A DNA stretch of 50,237 nt from Myxococcales bacterium. Its GTDB lineage: Bacteria; Myxococcota_A; Polyangia; Haliangiales; Haliangiaceae. Location: the NCBI GenBank assembly GCA_016794525.1, contig JAEUJY010000124.1:1-50237 (forward strand), read 5' to 3'. Under the pieces are notes generated by a model. The model did not search any database. It had not been told where the DNA came from and worked only from the letters and a program-made list of their open reading frames with translations. How positions within the stretch are numbered: position 1 is the stretch's first letter; each line of letters starts with the position of its first letter. Made by a program: the position numbers and the translations under genes. Below are positions 45,001 through 50,237 of the stretch, one piece after another.

Positions 45001-47597
45001 GTGGCGCCGCACGCGATGCCGGCCGGCATCGAGGTGACCGTGCCGTTGCCGGTCTTGGTCACGGTGACGGTGCTGGTGCCGACGCCCGCGACGTTGACGC
45101 CGCGGGTGGCGCCGGTCAGCGGGTCGCGCACGGTGACGACGGCGCCGAGCGTGCCGACCGCGGTCGGGTTGAAGCGCGCGGCGATGTCGCAGGTCGCGCC
45201 GGCGGCCAGCGTGGCGCCGGCGCAGGCGTCGCCAGGCGTGGTGTAGCTCGACGCGCCAGCCCCGGTGATCGTCACCTGCAGCGCGCCGGTCGCGCTGCCG
45301 CCGTTGTTGCGGATGCGGATGGTCTGGGTCGCCGAGGTGGCGCCGGCGCCGATCGCGAGGCTGCCGAAGTCGAGGCTGCCCGAGGCCGGCAAGACGACCA
45401 GCAGGTCACCCGGCGACGGCAAGAAGGTCGCGGTCACCGTCTTGGGCCCGTCGAGGCCGGCGATCACGCACGGCGACATCGTGCAGGCGCCGGTGACCGA
45501 CTGCAGCACGTCGATGCCGGTCGCGGGCGACGCGGTGATCGTCAGGTTGGCGCCCGCGTTGAAGAACTGCTCGCAGGTGTTCGCGTTGCACAGGAAGTTG
45601 CCGGGGTTGGCGAGCAGCGACCCCATCGCGCCGCTGACGCTGTTGATGGTCAGCGTCAGCCGGTGCTGCAGCGTGAAGGTCGCGGCGACGTTCTTCGCCG
45701 CGTCCATCGTGAACGTGCACGCGGCGGCCACGCCGAACGCGTTGCAGTCGCCGCCCCAGCCGCCGAAGACGTTCTGCGAGCCCGCGGCGGCGCTGCCGTT
45801 GGCGCGGGTCAGCGTGACCAGCGTGCCGTCGATGACCTGGGCGGTGCAGGTGCCGGTGCCGGGGCTCACGCAGGTGATGCCGCCACCGGCGATCGTGCCG
45901 ACGCCGGTGCCGACGGTCGACACCGTCAGCGTCCGCAGCGGCCGGAACTCGACGGCGACCGTGCGGGCCTGGGTCATCGAGACCGCGCAGGTGCGCTGCG
46001 CCGCGCCGCACGTCACGCCGCTGCCGGTCCAGCTCGCCACCTCGTAGCCGGGGTCCGGATCGGCGGTCAGCTGGACGTTGGTGCCGATCAGGTAGGGCTC
46101 GCTGCAGTCGGTGCCGCCGGTGCCGCAGGTGATGCCGAACGGGCTCGACGTGACCGCGCCGCTGCCGGTGGTCGAGAGCGTCAGGATGAACAGCTGCCGG
46201 AACGTCGCGCTGACGTTGGTCAGCGCCTGGGCGATCGGCACCGAGCACACGCTGGCCGTGCCGGCCGAGGCGCACGCGCCGCCCCAGCTGTCGAAGGTCC
46301 AGCCCGGGTCGGGGGTGGCGGTGAGCGTGACCGGCGTGGTCGCGAACGAGCCGGTCTGGCTGGGGCACGCGCCGTTGCAGTTGATCCCCGCGGGCGTCGA
46401 CTGGACGGTGCCCGTGCCGACCTTGGTCAGCGCGATGCTGCCGGTGCCGACGCCGGTGACGTTGACCGCCTGGGTCCCGCCGCTGGCATTGTCGCGGATC
46501 TGGACCGTGGCCGGCTGCGCGCCGATCGCGGCGGGGTTGAACCGCACCTGGATGTCGCACGCCGCGCCCGCGCCGAGCGGGTTGCCGTTGCAGCCGTCGA
46601 GCGGCAGCGAGAAGCTGGCGCTGGCCCCGCCGGTGACGGTGACCACCAGCGCACCGGTCGCGACGCCGCCGGTGTTGCGGACGCGGATGGTCTGGGTCGC
46701 CGACGTGGCGCCGGTGCCGAGGTCGCGCATGCCGAAGTCGAGCGTGGCGCCGCCGGTCGGCTGCTCGATCGTGAGGTCGCCGGGGCTCAGCGCGTCGCCG
46801 GTGACCGTGATCGGGTACGTGCCGCCGGGCGTGCCGGCGACGGTGATGGTCGCGGTGCGCTGGGTGCCTGCCGTCGCCGGCGTGAAGCGGACGTCGATCT
46901 GGCAGGTGCCCTGCTGCGCCAGGGTCGCGCCCTGGCAGTCGGCGCCGGTGACCGGCACGATCGTGAACTCGCTCTGGTTGGGGCCGGCCTTGGTGACGCC
47001 GAGCAACCCGGTCGGCTGCTCGCCGTCGTTCTGGATCGTGATGCGGTGCAAGGTCGAGCTCGACCCGAGCACGACGCCGCCGAAGCTCTCGGTCGACACC
47101 AGCGACGTGAGCCGCGCCGGCGTCAGCGCGTCGCCGGTGACCGGCACCGCGACCGAGCCGCCGGGATCGGCGGCGATCACGAACGACGCCGCCGCGCTGA
47201 CGTCGTTCTGTGGCTCGTAGCGGACCTGCGCGCGACAGGTCTCGCCGCCGGCCAGCACCTTGCCGGCGCAGTCGCTCGAGTCGCCGGTCGGGACGATCGC
47301 GAACTCGGCGAGGCCGGCGCCGGTGAGGCTCAGCGCGATGGCGCCCGCGGGCAGCTCGCCGGTGTTCTGCACCATCACGCCGAAGGTCATCGATGTGCCG
47401 CCGATGACGACGCCACCGAAATCGTGGAGATCCTGGGTTGCCTCGAGACGCGCCGCGGTCGGCGGCCGATCGATCTCGGGCACGTCGATCGGCGCGTCCG
47501 TCGCCTGCACGTCCGGCGGTGCCGGGAACTGACAGCCGCCCAACGCCAGGCCGATCGCCACCGCCACCATGAAGAACGCACGCGAGGTTCGCCCCAT
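39096..47597 (-). CDS. Giant repeat lipoprotein: choice-of-anchor-D and InlB-like repeats with C-terminal FG-GAP propeller
   Basis: This 2833-residue lipoprotein has its lipobox Cys at residue 22 (LALGGC), then a DAPIDVPEID linker. Two Ig-like choice-of-anchor-D domains follow, then four full copies and one shortened copy of a unit of about 450 residues. Each unit has one anchor-D domain (LDFG...SATQTIRIRNNGG) and about four glycine-rich InlB-like modules with paired Cys (ITCGADCSEAYVTGTSVTL, AWTGTG...CTASMTQAR). A fibronectin-like segment and seven FG-GAP calcium loops of the DxNxDGxxD type close the protein. This should be a very long surface fibre with a propeller head, suited to adhesion. 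The ATG at 47597 begins a good lipoprotein signal. The DUF4157 gene starts 10 bases after the stop, so the two are probably one operon. Confidence 0.88.
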   Translation of the reverse strand: MGRTSRAFFMVAVAIGLALGGCQFPAPPDVQATDAPIDVPEIDRPPTAARLEATQDLHDFGGVVIGGTSMTFGVMVQNTGELPAGAIALSLTGAGLAEFAIVPTGDSSDCAGKVLAGGETCRAQVRYEPQNDVSAAASFVIAADPGGSVAVPVTGDALTPARLTSLVSTESFGGVVLGSSSTLHRITIQNDGEQPTGLLGVTKAGPNQSEFTIVPVTGADCQGATLAQQGTCQIDVRFTPATAGTQRTATITVAGTPGGTYPITVTGDALSPGDLTIEQPTGGATLDFGMRDLGTGATSATQTIRVRNTGGVATGALVVTVTGGASASFSLPLDGCNGNPLGAGAACDIQVRFNPAAIGAQPATVQIRDNASGGTQAVNVTGVGTGSIALTKVGTGTVQSTPAGINCNGACPSQTGSFATTPVTLTATPDPGWTFDSWGGACASAGTASVCSVPIAQALTNVSATFRQLFILTLSTTGSGAVTSSPFGITCGTGGTDCSEPYLIGTNVQLTADPDPGYEVASWTGSGVTCGAAQRTCAVSMTQARTVAVEFRPLRTLTVSTVGTGVGTIAGGGITCVSPGTGTCTAQVIDGTLVTLTRANGSAAAGSQNVFGGWGGDCNAFGVAAACTFTMDAAKNVAATFTLQHRLTLTINSVSGAMGSLLANPGNFLCNANTCEQFFNAGANLTITASPATGIDVLQSVTGACTMSPCVIAGLDGPKTVTATFLPSPGDLLVVLPASGSLDFGSLAIGAGATSATQTIRIRNNGGSATGALQVTITGAGASSYTTPGDACAGATLAAGATCDIAARFNPTAVGTLGAVVTVRDPLTGATRGVNVAGVGTSTVTVTKTGNGTVTSMPAGIACGATCTASLQTSPLTLTAVADAGWVFDSWSGACASAGTATTCSVSLTSATTNVGALFRPLYTLTVAPTGMGTVTSAPAGITCGADCTEAYVTGTSVTLTAEPAPGWEVATWTGTGTSCGAAQHTCTTSMTLARTVAVEFRPLYTVSVTVGGSGAGTVTGSGLNCASGTTGTCAVQVISGTSVTLTQAAATAATGTRNVFTAWGGDCAAAGTATTCTLTVTAARTAATTFTRQHQLTLAITSVSGGMGSMTANPGAFTCASGTCTRFYDVGTALTVTATPATGLDVLQSVTGDCSASPCTLTMDAPKAATAAFLPTPGNLEVLLPAAGGSLDFGARQVGTGATSATQTIRIRNNGGTATGTLDTTITGAGASAFTAVTDGCDALMLGVGLTCDITVRFNPTAVGDQTAVVTVRDTASGAAQGVTASGTGTGVVTVTKTGNGSIASAPAGVACGATCSASFAAPPVTLTATADPGWIFDSWGGACTAAGTATTCSLTLAGASTSVSALFRPLYTLSVATTGSGTVTSAPAGITCGADCSEAYVTGTSVTLTAEPAPGYEVYAWTGTGAVCNAMQRTCTASMTQARSVGVEFRLLRTLGVTVNGSGSGTVTGSGINCASGSTGTCAVQLFDGTSVTLTEAPGSAGVGTRHLFTTWGGDCMTAGTATTCTFTMSAARAVTATFTRQWQLTLNVNNINSAMGTIAATPGTFTCSSGTCNQYFDAGTTLTITSTAAAGTNELQGVTGACTLSPCGLTMDAAKTVTATFQPTAGALVLDAPAGGTLTFPAVPYGTAATPDQTITIRNSGGSATGALTTSLTGAHASSYTIVTNACSGVTLGASATCNIVVRFTPAAVGTDLAGLVSVTDPLSGATKSVNLKGDGTGSVTVTKTGNGAVSSVPTGLSCGTTCTNSFATASVQLNAVADPGWTFSTWGGACASAGTASTCTLTLGAASTTATATFVRVYTLTVATTGSGSVTSAPTGISCGADCSETYTTGTSVTLTAEPAVGYEVYAWTGTGGACAAGQRTCTTAMTIDRNVTVEFRQQFTLSVSLTGAGSGTVTATAGATINCTTPGTGTCSAIVFKDTPVVLTQTAGTAAAGSLYEFTGWAGACMGTAGCSFTLTGATSVSAGFKVRHRLSLTIDSVGGAMGSLVANPGAFTCTTGTCNAFYDAGTALTVTATEARMGIDVLQSVSGDCSGTPCSLTMNGPRGVTATLSPSAGSLSITAGASLGFGSVAIGTVAPSTGTITVNNGGGSPTGTLSTVINGAGAPSYSLLSNGCTGTLAAGASCSIQVRFTPASAGSQTATLTVSDTGGSATVASNLSGTGAGSVTVNKTGSGTVNSTSPIGISCGATCMATFSSTTVRLEATPDAGYVFTSWGGACSGTAPTCDVSITAASQTVSATFTQVWTMNVAVTGAGVVTAAPAGINCGNTNNDCAEVYNAGTNVTLTATPDVGYDVAVWTGTSTSCPILQRTCVVPMTAARNVSVEFRPIPTVPQLAKPMNGAYIGSAVVIGTRKPKFVWRASTVAGGGAITYDLQYSDSATFATGVVTVSNLAVTEYVPPTDLPAGTSAPRGTRTYWRVRACSASMCSSYPARYLLNVGRSDHDFNGDGYADLVVARANKATVYMGPGLTTSVTITVTGTPRFAVGDFNGDGYMDLAIGSPDDDTAGVNAGKTAIYLGGNTASLDVTADYVLFGLAAGDQRGYALVFDDFNADGFDDLVVGSPYYDAADIGRIDAFYGGATPDATVDRTYIGATNGKIGFVVGAGDVNGDGFADLSLRDGDPSSFTVSVTLAGSAAGLPASSAGSLGGVTANTFVDAGDLNGDGYGDLYVLLDWGGNIPMVCNGSPAGLGACPTVYTFGASGYGPLGDIDRDGYDDVGAGTPAQNLFQVFRGDANPDATADGAYTGAGGAGTAICGGGDINGDGYLDFATGAPAEGGTGRVQVFFGPIEMTPNITVSGTTAGESFGSACSL
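39140..40210 (-). other. Seven FG-GAP calcium-binding repeats (predicted seven-bladed propeller)
   Basis: Seven successive loops are visible: DFNGDGYADL, DFNGDGYMDL, DFNADGFDDL, DVNGDGFADL, DLNGDGYGDL, DIDRDGYDDV and DINGDGYLDF. Seven is the number needed for one closed integrin-alpha-like propeller, each loop binding a calcium ion. A counted sample inside this segment (39661-39720) is 55% G+C, against 72% at 44101-44160 in the repeat units of the same gene. Confidence 0.85.
40540..46785 (-). repeat. Tandem coding repeat with a period of about 1.35 kb (four full units plus one partial)
   Basis: Unit boundaries, taken at the P-x-x-G-x-L junction before each anchor-D domain, fall near 46782, 45410, 44062, 42712 and 41365, giving steps of 1372, 1348, 1350 and 1347 bases. 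The fifth copy keeps the anchor-D domain and only two InlB-like modules. The units are similar in protein and clearly diverged in DNA, so the duplications are not very recent. They could still recombine and change fibre length. Confidence 0.85.
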
Positions 47598-47605
47598 TGC
47601 GGTCC

Positions 47606-47611
47606 AGCCTA
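47606..47611 (-). promoter_or_regulatory. Putative -10 hexamer TAGGCT for the giant lipoprotein operon
   Basis: On the minus strand TAGGCT lies 8 bases before the ATG at 47597, with no Shine-Dalgarno sequence between. If used, it would drive a leaderless message of about 16.7 kb through the DUF4157 cluster. Confidence 0.35.
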
Positions 47612-47769
47612 TCCGACCTGGTATGCGCCGATCCAGCCCGTCGAGGGCGTGATCTCTGTGAGCTGTGGCACGACCGCGGCGGGCGGCGTTGTCGCGAGGG
47701 GCAGATGCGCTCATGCCGCGGCCTATCGGCCGGTGCGCGCGCCGGTTGCGGACGAAACGCCGATCCCCG

Positions 47770-48186
47770 CTACCTGGCGAGCCAGGGCCGGAGCGCCGGC
47801 GCCTGGTGGAGCAGCTCGCGGTCGGCCAGCCCGAGCGCGCGGGCGAACTCGATCAGCGCGCGCGCCTCGCGCTCGTCGATGTGGCCCTTGGCCAGCGCGA
47901 CGGCCAGGCAGTCGGCGACCAGCGCGTGCGCCAGCGCGCCGGGGTGCATGCCGCCGGCGCGGAACGGGTCGCCGCCGCTGAGCCCGGCGAGCTCGCTGGC
48001 GGTGATCGCCGGCGCCAGCAGCAGCGCCTCGAGATCGAAGCCGTCGCCCAGCCGCTGGCGCAGCCGGGCCTGCAGCCGCAGGCTCTCCTCGAGGCCGATG
48101 TCGTCGTCGGCGCGCACCACCGCCAGCACCGCGCGGCCGTAGGCGTCGGCCAGCGCGTGGTCGCGGATCGGCGGCAGGTGAGCCAT
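47770..48186 (-). CDS. Small helical protein, TerB-like
   Basis: This 138-residue, all-helical, soluble protein has acidic segments spaced like those of the TerB/DjlA-type fold: VVRADDDIGLEES near the start and ALAKGHIDEREARALIEFARALGLADREL near the end. Each has the D-x-x-I-x-x-x-E pattern that makes an EF-like acidic loop in tellurite-resistance TerB proteins. The match is by pattern only. Its ATG lies 16 bases after the stop of the Ser/Thr kinase gene on the same strand, so the two are probably cotranscribed and it may be a kinase partner or substrate. The 172 bases to the giant lipoprotein start hold no gene I can support. Confidence 0.55.
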   Translation of the reverse strand: MAHLPPIRDHALADAYGRAVLAVVRADDDIGLEESLRLQARLRQRLGDGFDLEALLLAPAITASELAGLSGGDPFRAGGMHPGALAHALVADCLAVALAKGHIDEREARALIEFARALGLADRELLHQAPALRPWLAR

Positions 48187-48202
48187 GGACGACGGTACCG
48201 CG

Positions 48203-49828
48203 TCAGCGGCGGTCCGGGATGCCGTCGCCGTCGGTGTCGTCGGGGACGCCCGTGCCACTCCCCGCCGCGCCGCTGCCCTTGGCCGGCGCCGCGCCACCGC
48301 TCGTCGGCGTCGCGCTGCCGCTCGTCGGCGTCGCGCTGCCGCTCGGCGCCCCTCCACCACCGCTCGGCGCCCCTCCGCCACCGCTCGGCGGCGTCGCGCT
48401 GCCGCTCGTCGGCGTCGCGCTGGCGGCCCCCGCCGCCACCGTCGGCGTCGCGCCGCTGCCGCCAGACTTCGCGGTTGTCGGATCGGCCGTCGGCATCGTG
48501 ACCGGCCCGCCCTCGCCCGCGCCGCCGACCCGTCGTCCGGCCGACCCGCGACCGGCGCGCGCCGTGGTGCCGCTCGTCGGGAGCGCGGGCTCGACCGCGC
48601 CCGCCGCGACGCCGGAGCTGTCGCCGCCGCCGCCACCGTCGAGCCCGGCGTCGAGCGGCAGCACCAGCGGCGCGACGATCGGATCTCCGCCGACCGGCGC
48701 GGCCGCCGGCCCCGCGTCCGCGCCGCGGCTGCCGGCGCCGCCGCCGCGCGCGATCACCACGACGATGGCGGCGACCACGGCGACGATCGCCGCGGACACC
48801 ACCGCGAGCGACCGCCGGTGCCGTCGCGCGATCGACTCGCTGCCGACCGCGCGCGCCCCGGCCGGCACGCGCACCGACGTCGCGCGCGTCAGCGTGGTCG
48901 CGCCCATCAGCGCCTCGACGCCGCCGACGTCCTCGGAGGGCGGCGGGCCGGTCTGCACGCGGCCGATCGACGCGGCCACCGCCGCCGCCCCGGGCGAGCC
49001 GAACGGCGCGAGCGCGACCGCCAGCTCGGTGACGCTCTGGAACCGCCGCTCGGGATCCTTCTCGAGGCAGCGCTTGATCACCGCCGCGAAGCCGCGCGGC
49101 GTCGACACCGTCAGCGCGGGCACCGGCTCGGTGGCGAGGATCACCGCCAGCTCGGTGATCGTCTGCGCCTCGAACGGCCGCCGGCCGCACACCAGCTCGT
49201 AGAGGACGATGCCCAGCGACCACAGATCGGCGCGCCGATCGACGTCGCGCGCGCTGCGCAGCTGCTCGGGCGACATGTACCCGGGCGAGCCCATGACCGC
49301 GGCGCTCTCGGTGATCGCGACGTCGATCGGGCCGACCGCCTTGGCGATGCCGAAGTCCATCACCTTCACCAGCGGCGAGCCGTCGGGCCGGCGGGTCAGG
49401 AACAGGTTGGCCGGCTTGAGATCGCGGTGGACGAGGCCGGCGGCGTGGGCCTCGACGAGTCCCATGCAGGCCTGCAGCACGTAGTCGACCGCGGTGGCCA
49501 CCGGCAGCGCGCCGTGACGCCCGAGTGCCGACGCGAGGTCGTGGCCCTCGAGGTACTCCATCACGATGTACGGCACGCCGTCGGCGGTCGTGCCGACGTC
49601 GACGACCTTGCCGACGTGCTCGCCGCGCAGCCGCACCGCGGCGCGGGCCTCGCGCAGGAAGCGCTCGACCAGCTCGGCGTCGCGCGCGGCCTCGGGCTTG
49701 AGGAACTTCAGCGCGACCCGCTGCCCGAGCGCGAGGTGCGTCGCGGCGACGACGACGCCCATGCCGCCGCGGCCGACGACGCGCTCGACCCAGTACTTCT
49801 CGGCGACGACGACGCCAGGCGCGATCAC
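48203..49828 (-). CDS. Pkn-type serine/threonine protein kinase with membrane helix
   Basis: This 541-residue protein has a complete eukaryote-like kinase domain (about residues 12-275). It shows the Gly-rich loop GRGGMGVV, catalytic Lys41 (VALK), HRDLKPAN with Asp136, DFG with Asp158, the APE-equivalent SPEQL in the activation segment and DLWSLGIVLYEL. A linker of about 60 residues, a membrane helix (about 339-359) and a Gly/Ala/Ser/Thr/Pro-rich extracytoplasmic tail follow. The tail contains repeats of SGSATPT and GGGGAPS and ends in DDTDGDGIPDRR, a thrombospondin-3-like calcium motif. All catalytic residues are present. No PASTA domain is seen, so the sensed signal is unknown. The GTG at 49828 directly precedes the kinase fold. 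Confidence 0.93.
   Translation of the reverse strand: MIAPGVVVAEKYWVERVVGRGGMGVVVAATHLALGQRVALKFLKPEAARDAELVERFLREARAAVRLRGEHVGKVVDVGTTADGVPYIVMEYLEGHDLASALGRHGALPVATAVDYVLQACMGLVEAHAAGLVHRDLKPANLFLTRRPDGSPLVKVMDFGIAKAVGPIDVAITESAAVMGSPGYMSPEQLRSARDVDRRADLWSLGIVLYELVCGRRPFEAQTITELAVILATEPVPALTVSTPRGFAAVIKRCLEKDPERRFQSVTELAVALAPFGSPGAAAVAASIGRVQTGPPPSEDVGGVEALMGATTLTRATSVRVPAGARAVGSESIARRHRRSLAVVSAAIVAVVAAIVVVIARGGGAGSRGADAGPAAAPVGGDPIVAPLVLPLDAGLDGGGGGDSSGVAAGAVEPALPTSGTTARAGRGSAGRRVGGAGEGGPVTMPTADPTTAKSGGSGATPTVAAGAASATPTSGSATPPSGGGGAPSGGGGAPSGSATPTSGSATPTSGGAAPAKGSGAAGSGTGVPDDTDGDGIPDRR
48298..48423. repeat. Short in-frame repeats in the kinase tail
   Basis: Repeats of about 18-21 bases built on GCTCGTCGGCGTCGCGCTGC and a CTCGGCGCCCCTCC variant encode the SGSATPT and GGGGAPS units of the extracytoplasmic tail. 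Units are close to identical, so the copy number is likely to vary between strains. Confidence 0.8.
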
Positions 49829-49836
49829 GTCGGCCG

Positions 49837-49842
49837 ATCCTA
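49837..49842 (-). promoter_or_regulatory. Putative -10 hexamer TAGGAT for the kinase gene
   Basis: On the minus strand TAGGAT lies 8 bases before the GTG at 49828. No ribosome site is present, matching the leaderless pattern seen elsewhere in the window. Confidence 0.4.
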
Positions 49843-49870
49843 CCGCGTCATTGGTCGAGCCACAAGAGGA

Positions 49871-50237
49871 TCACGCCGGGGCGCGATGCCGCCCGTGGTA
49901 CGCCAGCGACGCCCACTCGATCTTCTGTTCCGACAGCAATCCGAGCGCGGCCAGCGCCGCGCCGAGGCGCACGCCGGTCGACTTCTTGTAGACCAGCGCG
50001 GCCCTGAGCTGAACCGGCGAAAGCAGCCCGCAGTCGACCAGGTGCTGCCCGAACCCAGCCGCGACCGGCAGCGGGGCCGAGGCGCCCCGGGTCCCCAGCG
50101 CGGTGCGGGCCGGCGGTGGCAGCGGCGCCGATGGTGGCGGCGGCGCGGGCGCGGGGCGCTCGGTCGGCGGTCGCGGCGGCAGCGGCAGCGCCTTCACCCG
50201 CACCGGGCGCGGGCGCGGCGGCGGCGGCGGCGGTGGG
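49871..50237 (-). CDS. C-terminal part of a protein with a Pro-rich linker and a GspE-N/MshEN-like domain
   Basis: The frame stays open to the window edge, so the N-terminus is missing. A GTG at 50203 could also start a complete 110-residue protein, but the Pro-rich run continues upstream of it without a break. The visible part is a linker of Pro, Arg and Ala, then GFGQHLVDCGLLSPVQLRAALVY and GVRLGAALAALGLLSEQKIEWASLA. The pattern LG..L...G.ls..qL..AL....g.rLG..L..lG.lse..i is that of the N-terminal domain of type II secretion and pilus ATPases (GspE-N/MshEN). Here the domain is at the C-terminus and no ATPase follows, so it is probably a regulator, not a motor. The stop is 43 bases from the kinase start. 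Confidence 0.65.
   Translation of the reverse strand, partial: PPPPPPPRPRPVRVKALPLPPRPPTERPAPAPPPPSAPLPPPARTALGTRGASAPLPVAAGFGQHLVDCGLLSPVQLRAALVYKKSTGVRLGAALAALGLLSEQKIEWASLAYHGRHRAPA

Noticed and set aside
29586-47597. Complete extracellular contractile injection system
   Set aside because: Only a DUF4157 protein is present. No sheath, tube, baseplate or AAA loading genes were found, so delivery, if any, relies on genes elsewhere.

Overview
This window is about 50 kb of very GC-rich DNA (a counted 60-base sample at 2821-2880 is 78% G+C). It most likely comes from a Myxococcota bacterium of the Polyangia/Haliangium-Kofleriaceae kind. The reasons are a MXAN_2561/MXAN_2562-type pair with a MYXO-CTERM-like tail, a Pkn-type Ser/Thr kinase with a periplasmic tail, many lipoproteins with Ile-Asp-Ala-Pro linkers, giant choice-of-anchor-D/FG-GAP proteins and a DUF4157 (eCIS-core) protein. 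The placement is inferred from gene content; no rRNA or tRNA was found.

Layout. 1-590: 3' end of a four-helix-bundle (S23-type) gene, then a (GATCCC)n hexanucleotide tract. 590-5019: M3 metallopeptidase lipoprotein, MBL-fold hydrolase and a convergent APC permease. 5180-9456: a tight MoxR ATPase / DUF58 / transglutaminase operon, closed by a double hairpin. 9719-12420: a single ORF fusing a MYXO-CTERM-like surface protein to an outer-membrane beta-barrel, then truA. 12452-15195: ECF-type sigma factor, membrane-anchored candidate anti-sigma factor and three small lipoproteins, all joined by 4-base start/stop overlaps. 15253-18967: FadL-like porin, LVIVD propeller lipoprotein, cupredoxin lipoprotein and a small membrane protein. 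19034-25051: M23 peptidase divergent from a parC-parE topoisomerase pair. 25052-29368: an inverted pair of hairpin repeats, a GMC-type oxidoreductase and a divergent AAA/winged-helix regulator. 29586-30872: a lipoprotein of unknown function.

30929-47597 (minus strand) is the most unusual part. It is one apparent transcription unit encoding a 2833-residue repeat lipoprotein ending in seven FG-GAP calcium loops, then a 2018-residue DUF4157 protein, then a 218-residue protein coupled to it by an ATGA overlap, then a kinase-like protein without catalytic residues. The 3' end of the DUF4157 gene and the coupled gene are lower in G+C (57% and 55% in counted samples) than the rest. This looks like an exchangeable toxin-tip/immunity module on a DUF4157 carrier, next to a giant surface adhesin. 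47770-50237: a TerB-like small protein, a Ser/Thr kinase and the C-terminus of a protein with a GspE-N-like domain.

Window-wide signals: several genes have a TANNNT -10 hexamer 6-10 bases before the start codon and no Shine-Dalgarno sequence, suggesting leaderless mRNAs; a two-stem hairpin repeat occurs three times at 3' ends; and four lipoproteins share an Ile-Asp-Ala-Pro tether.
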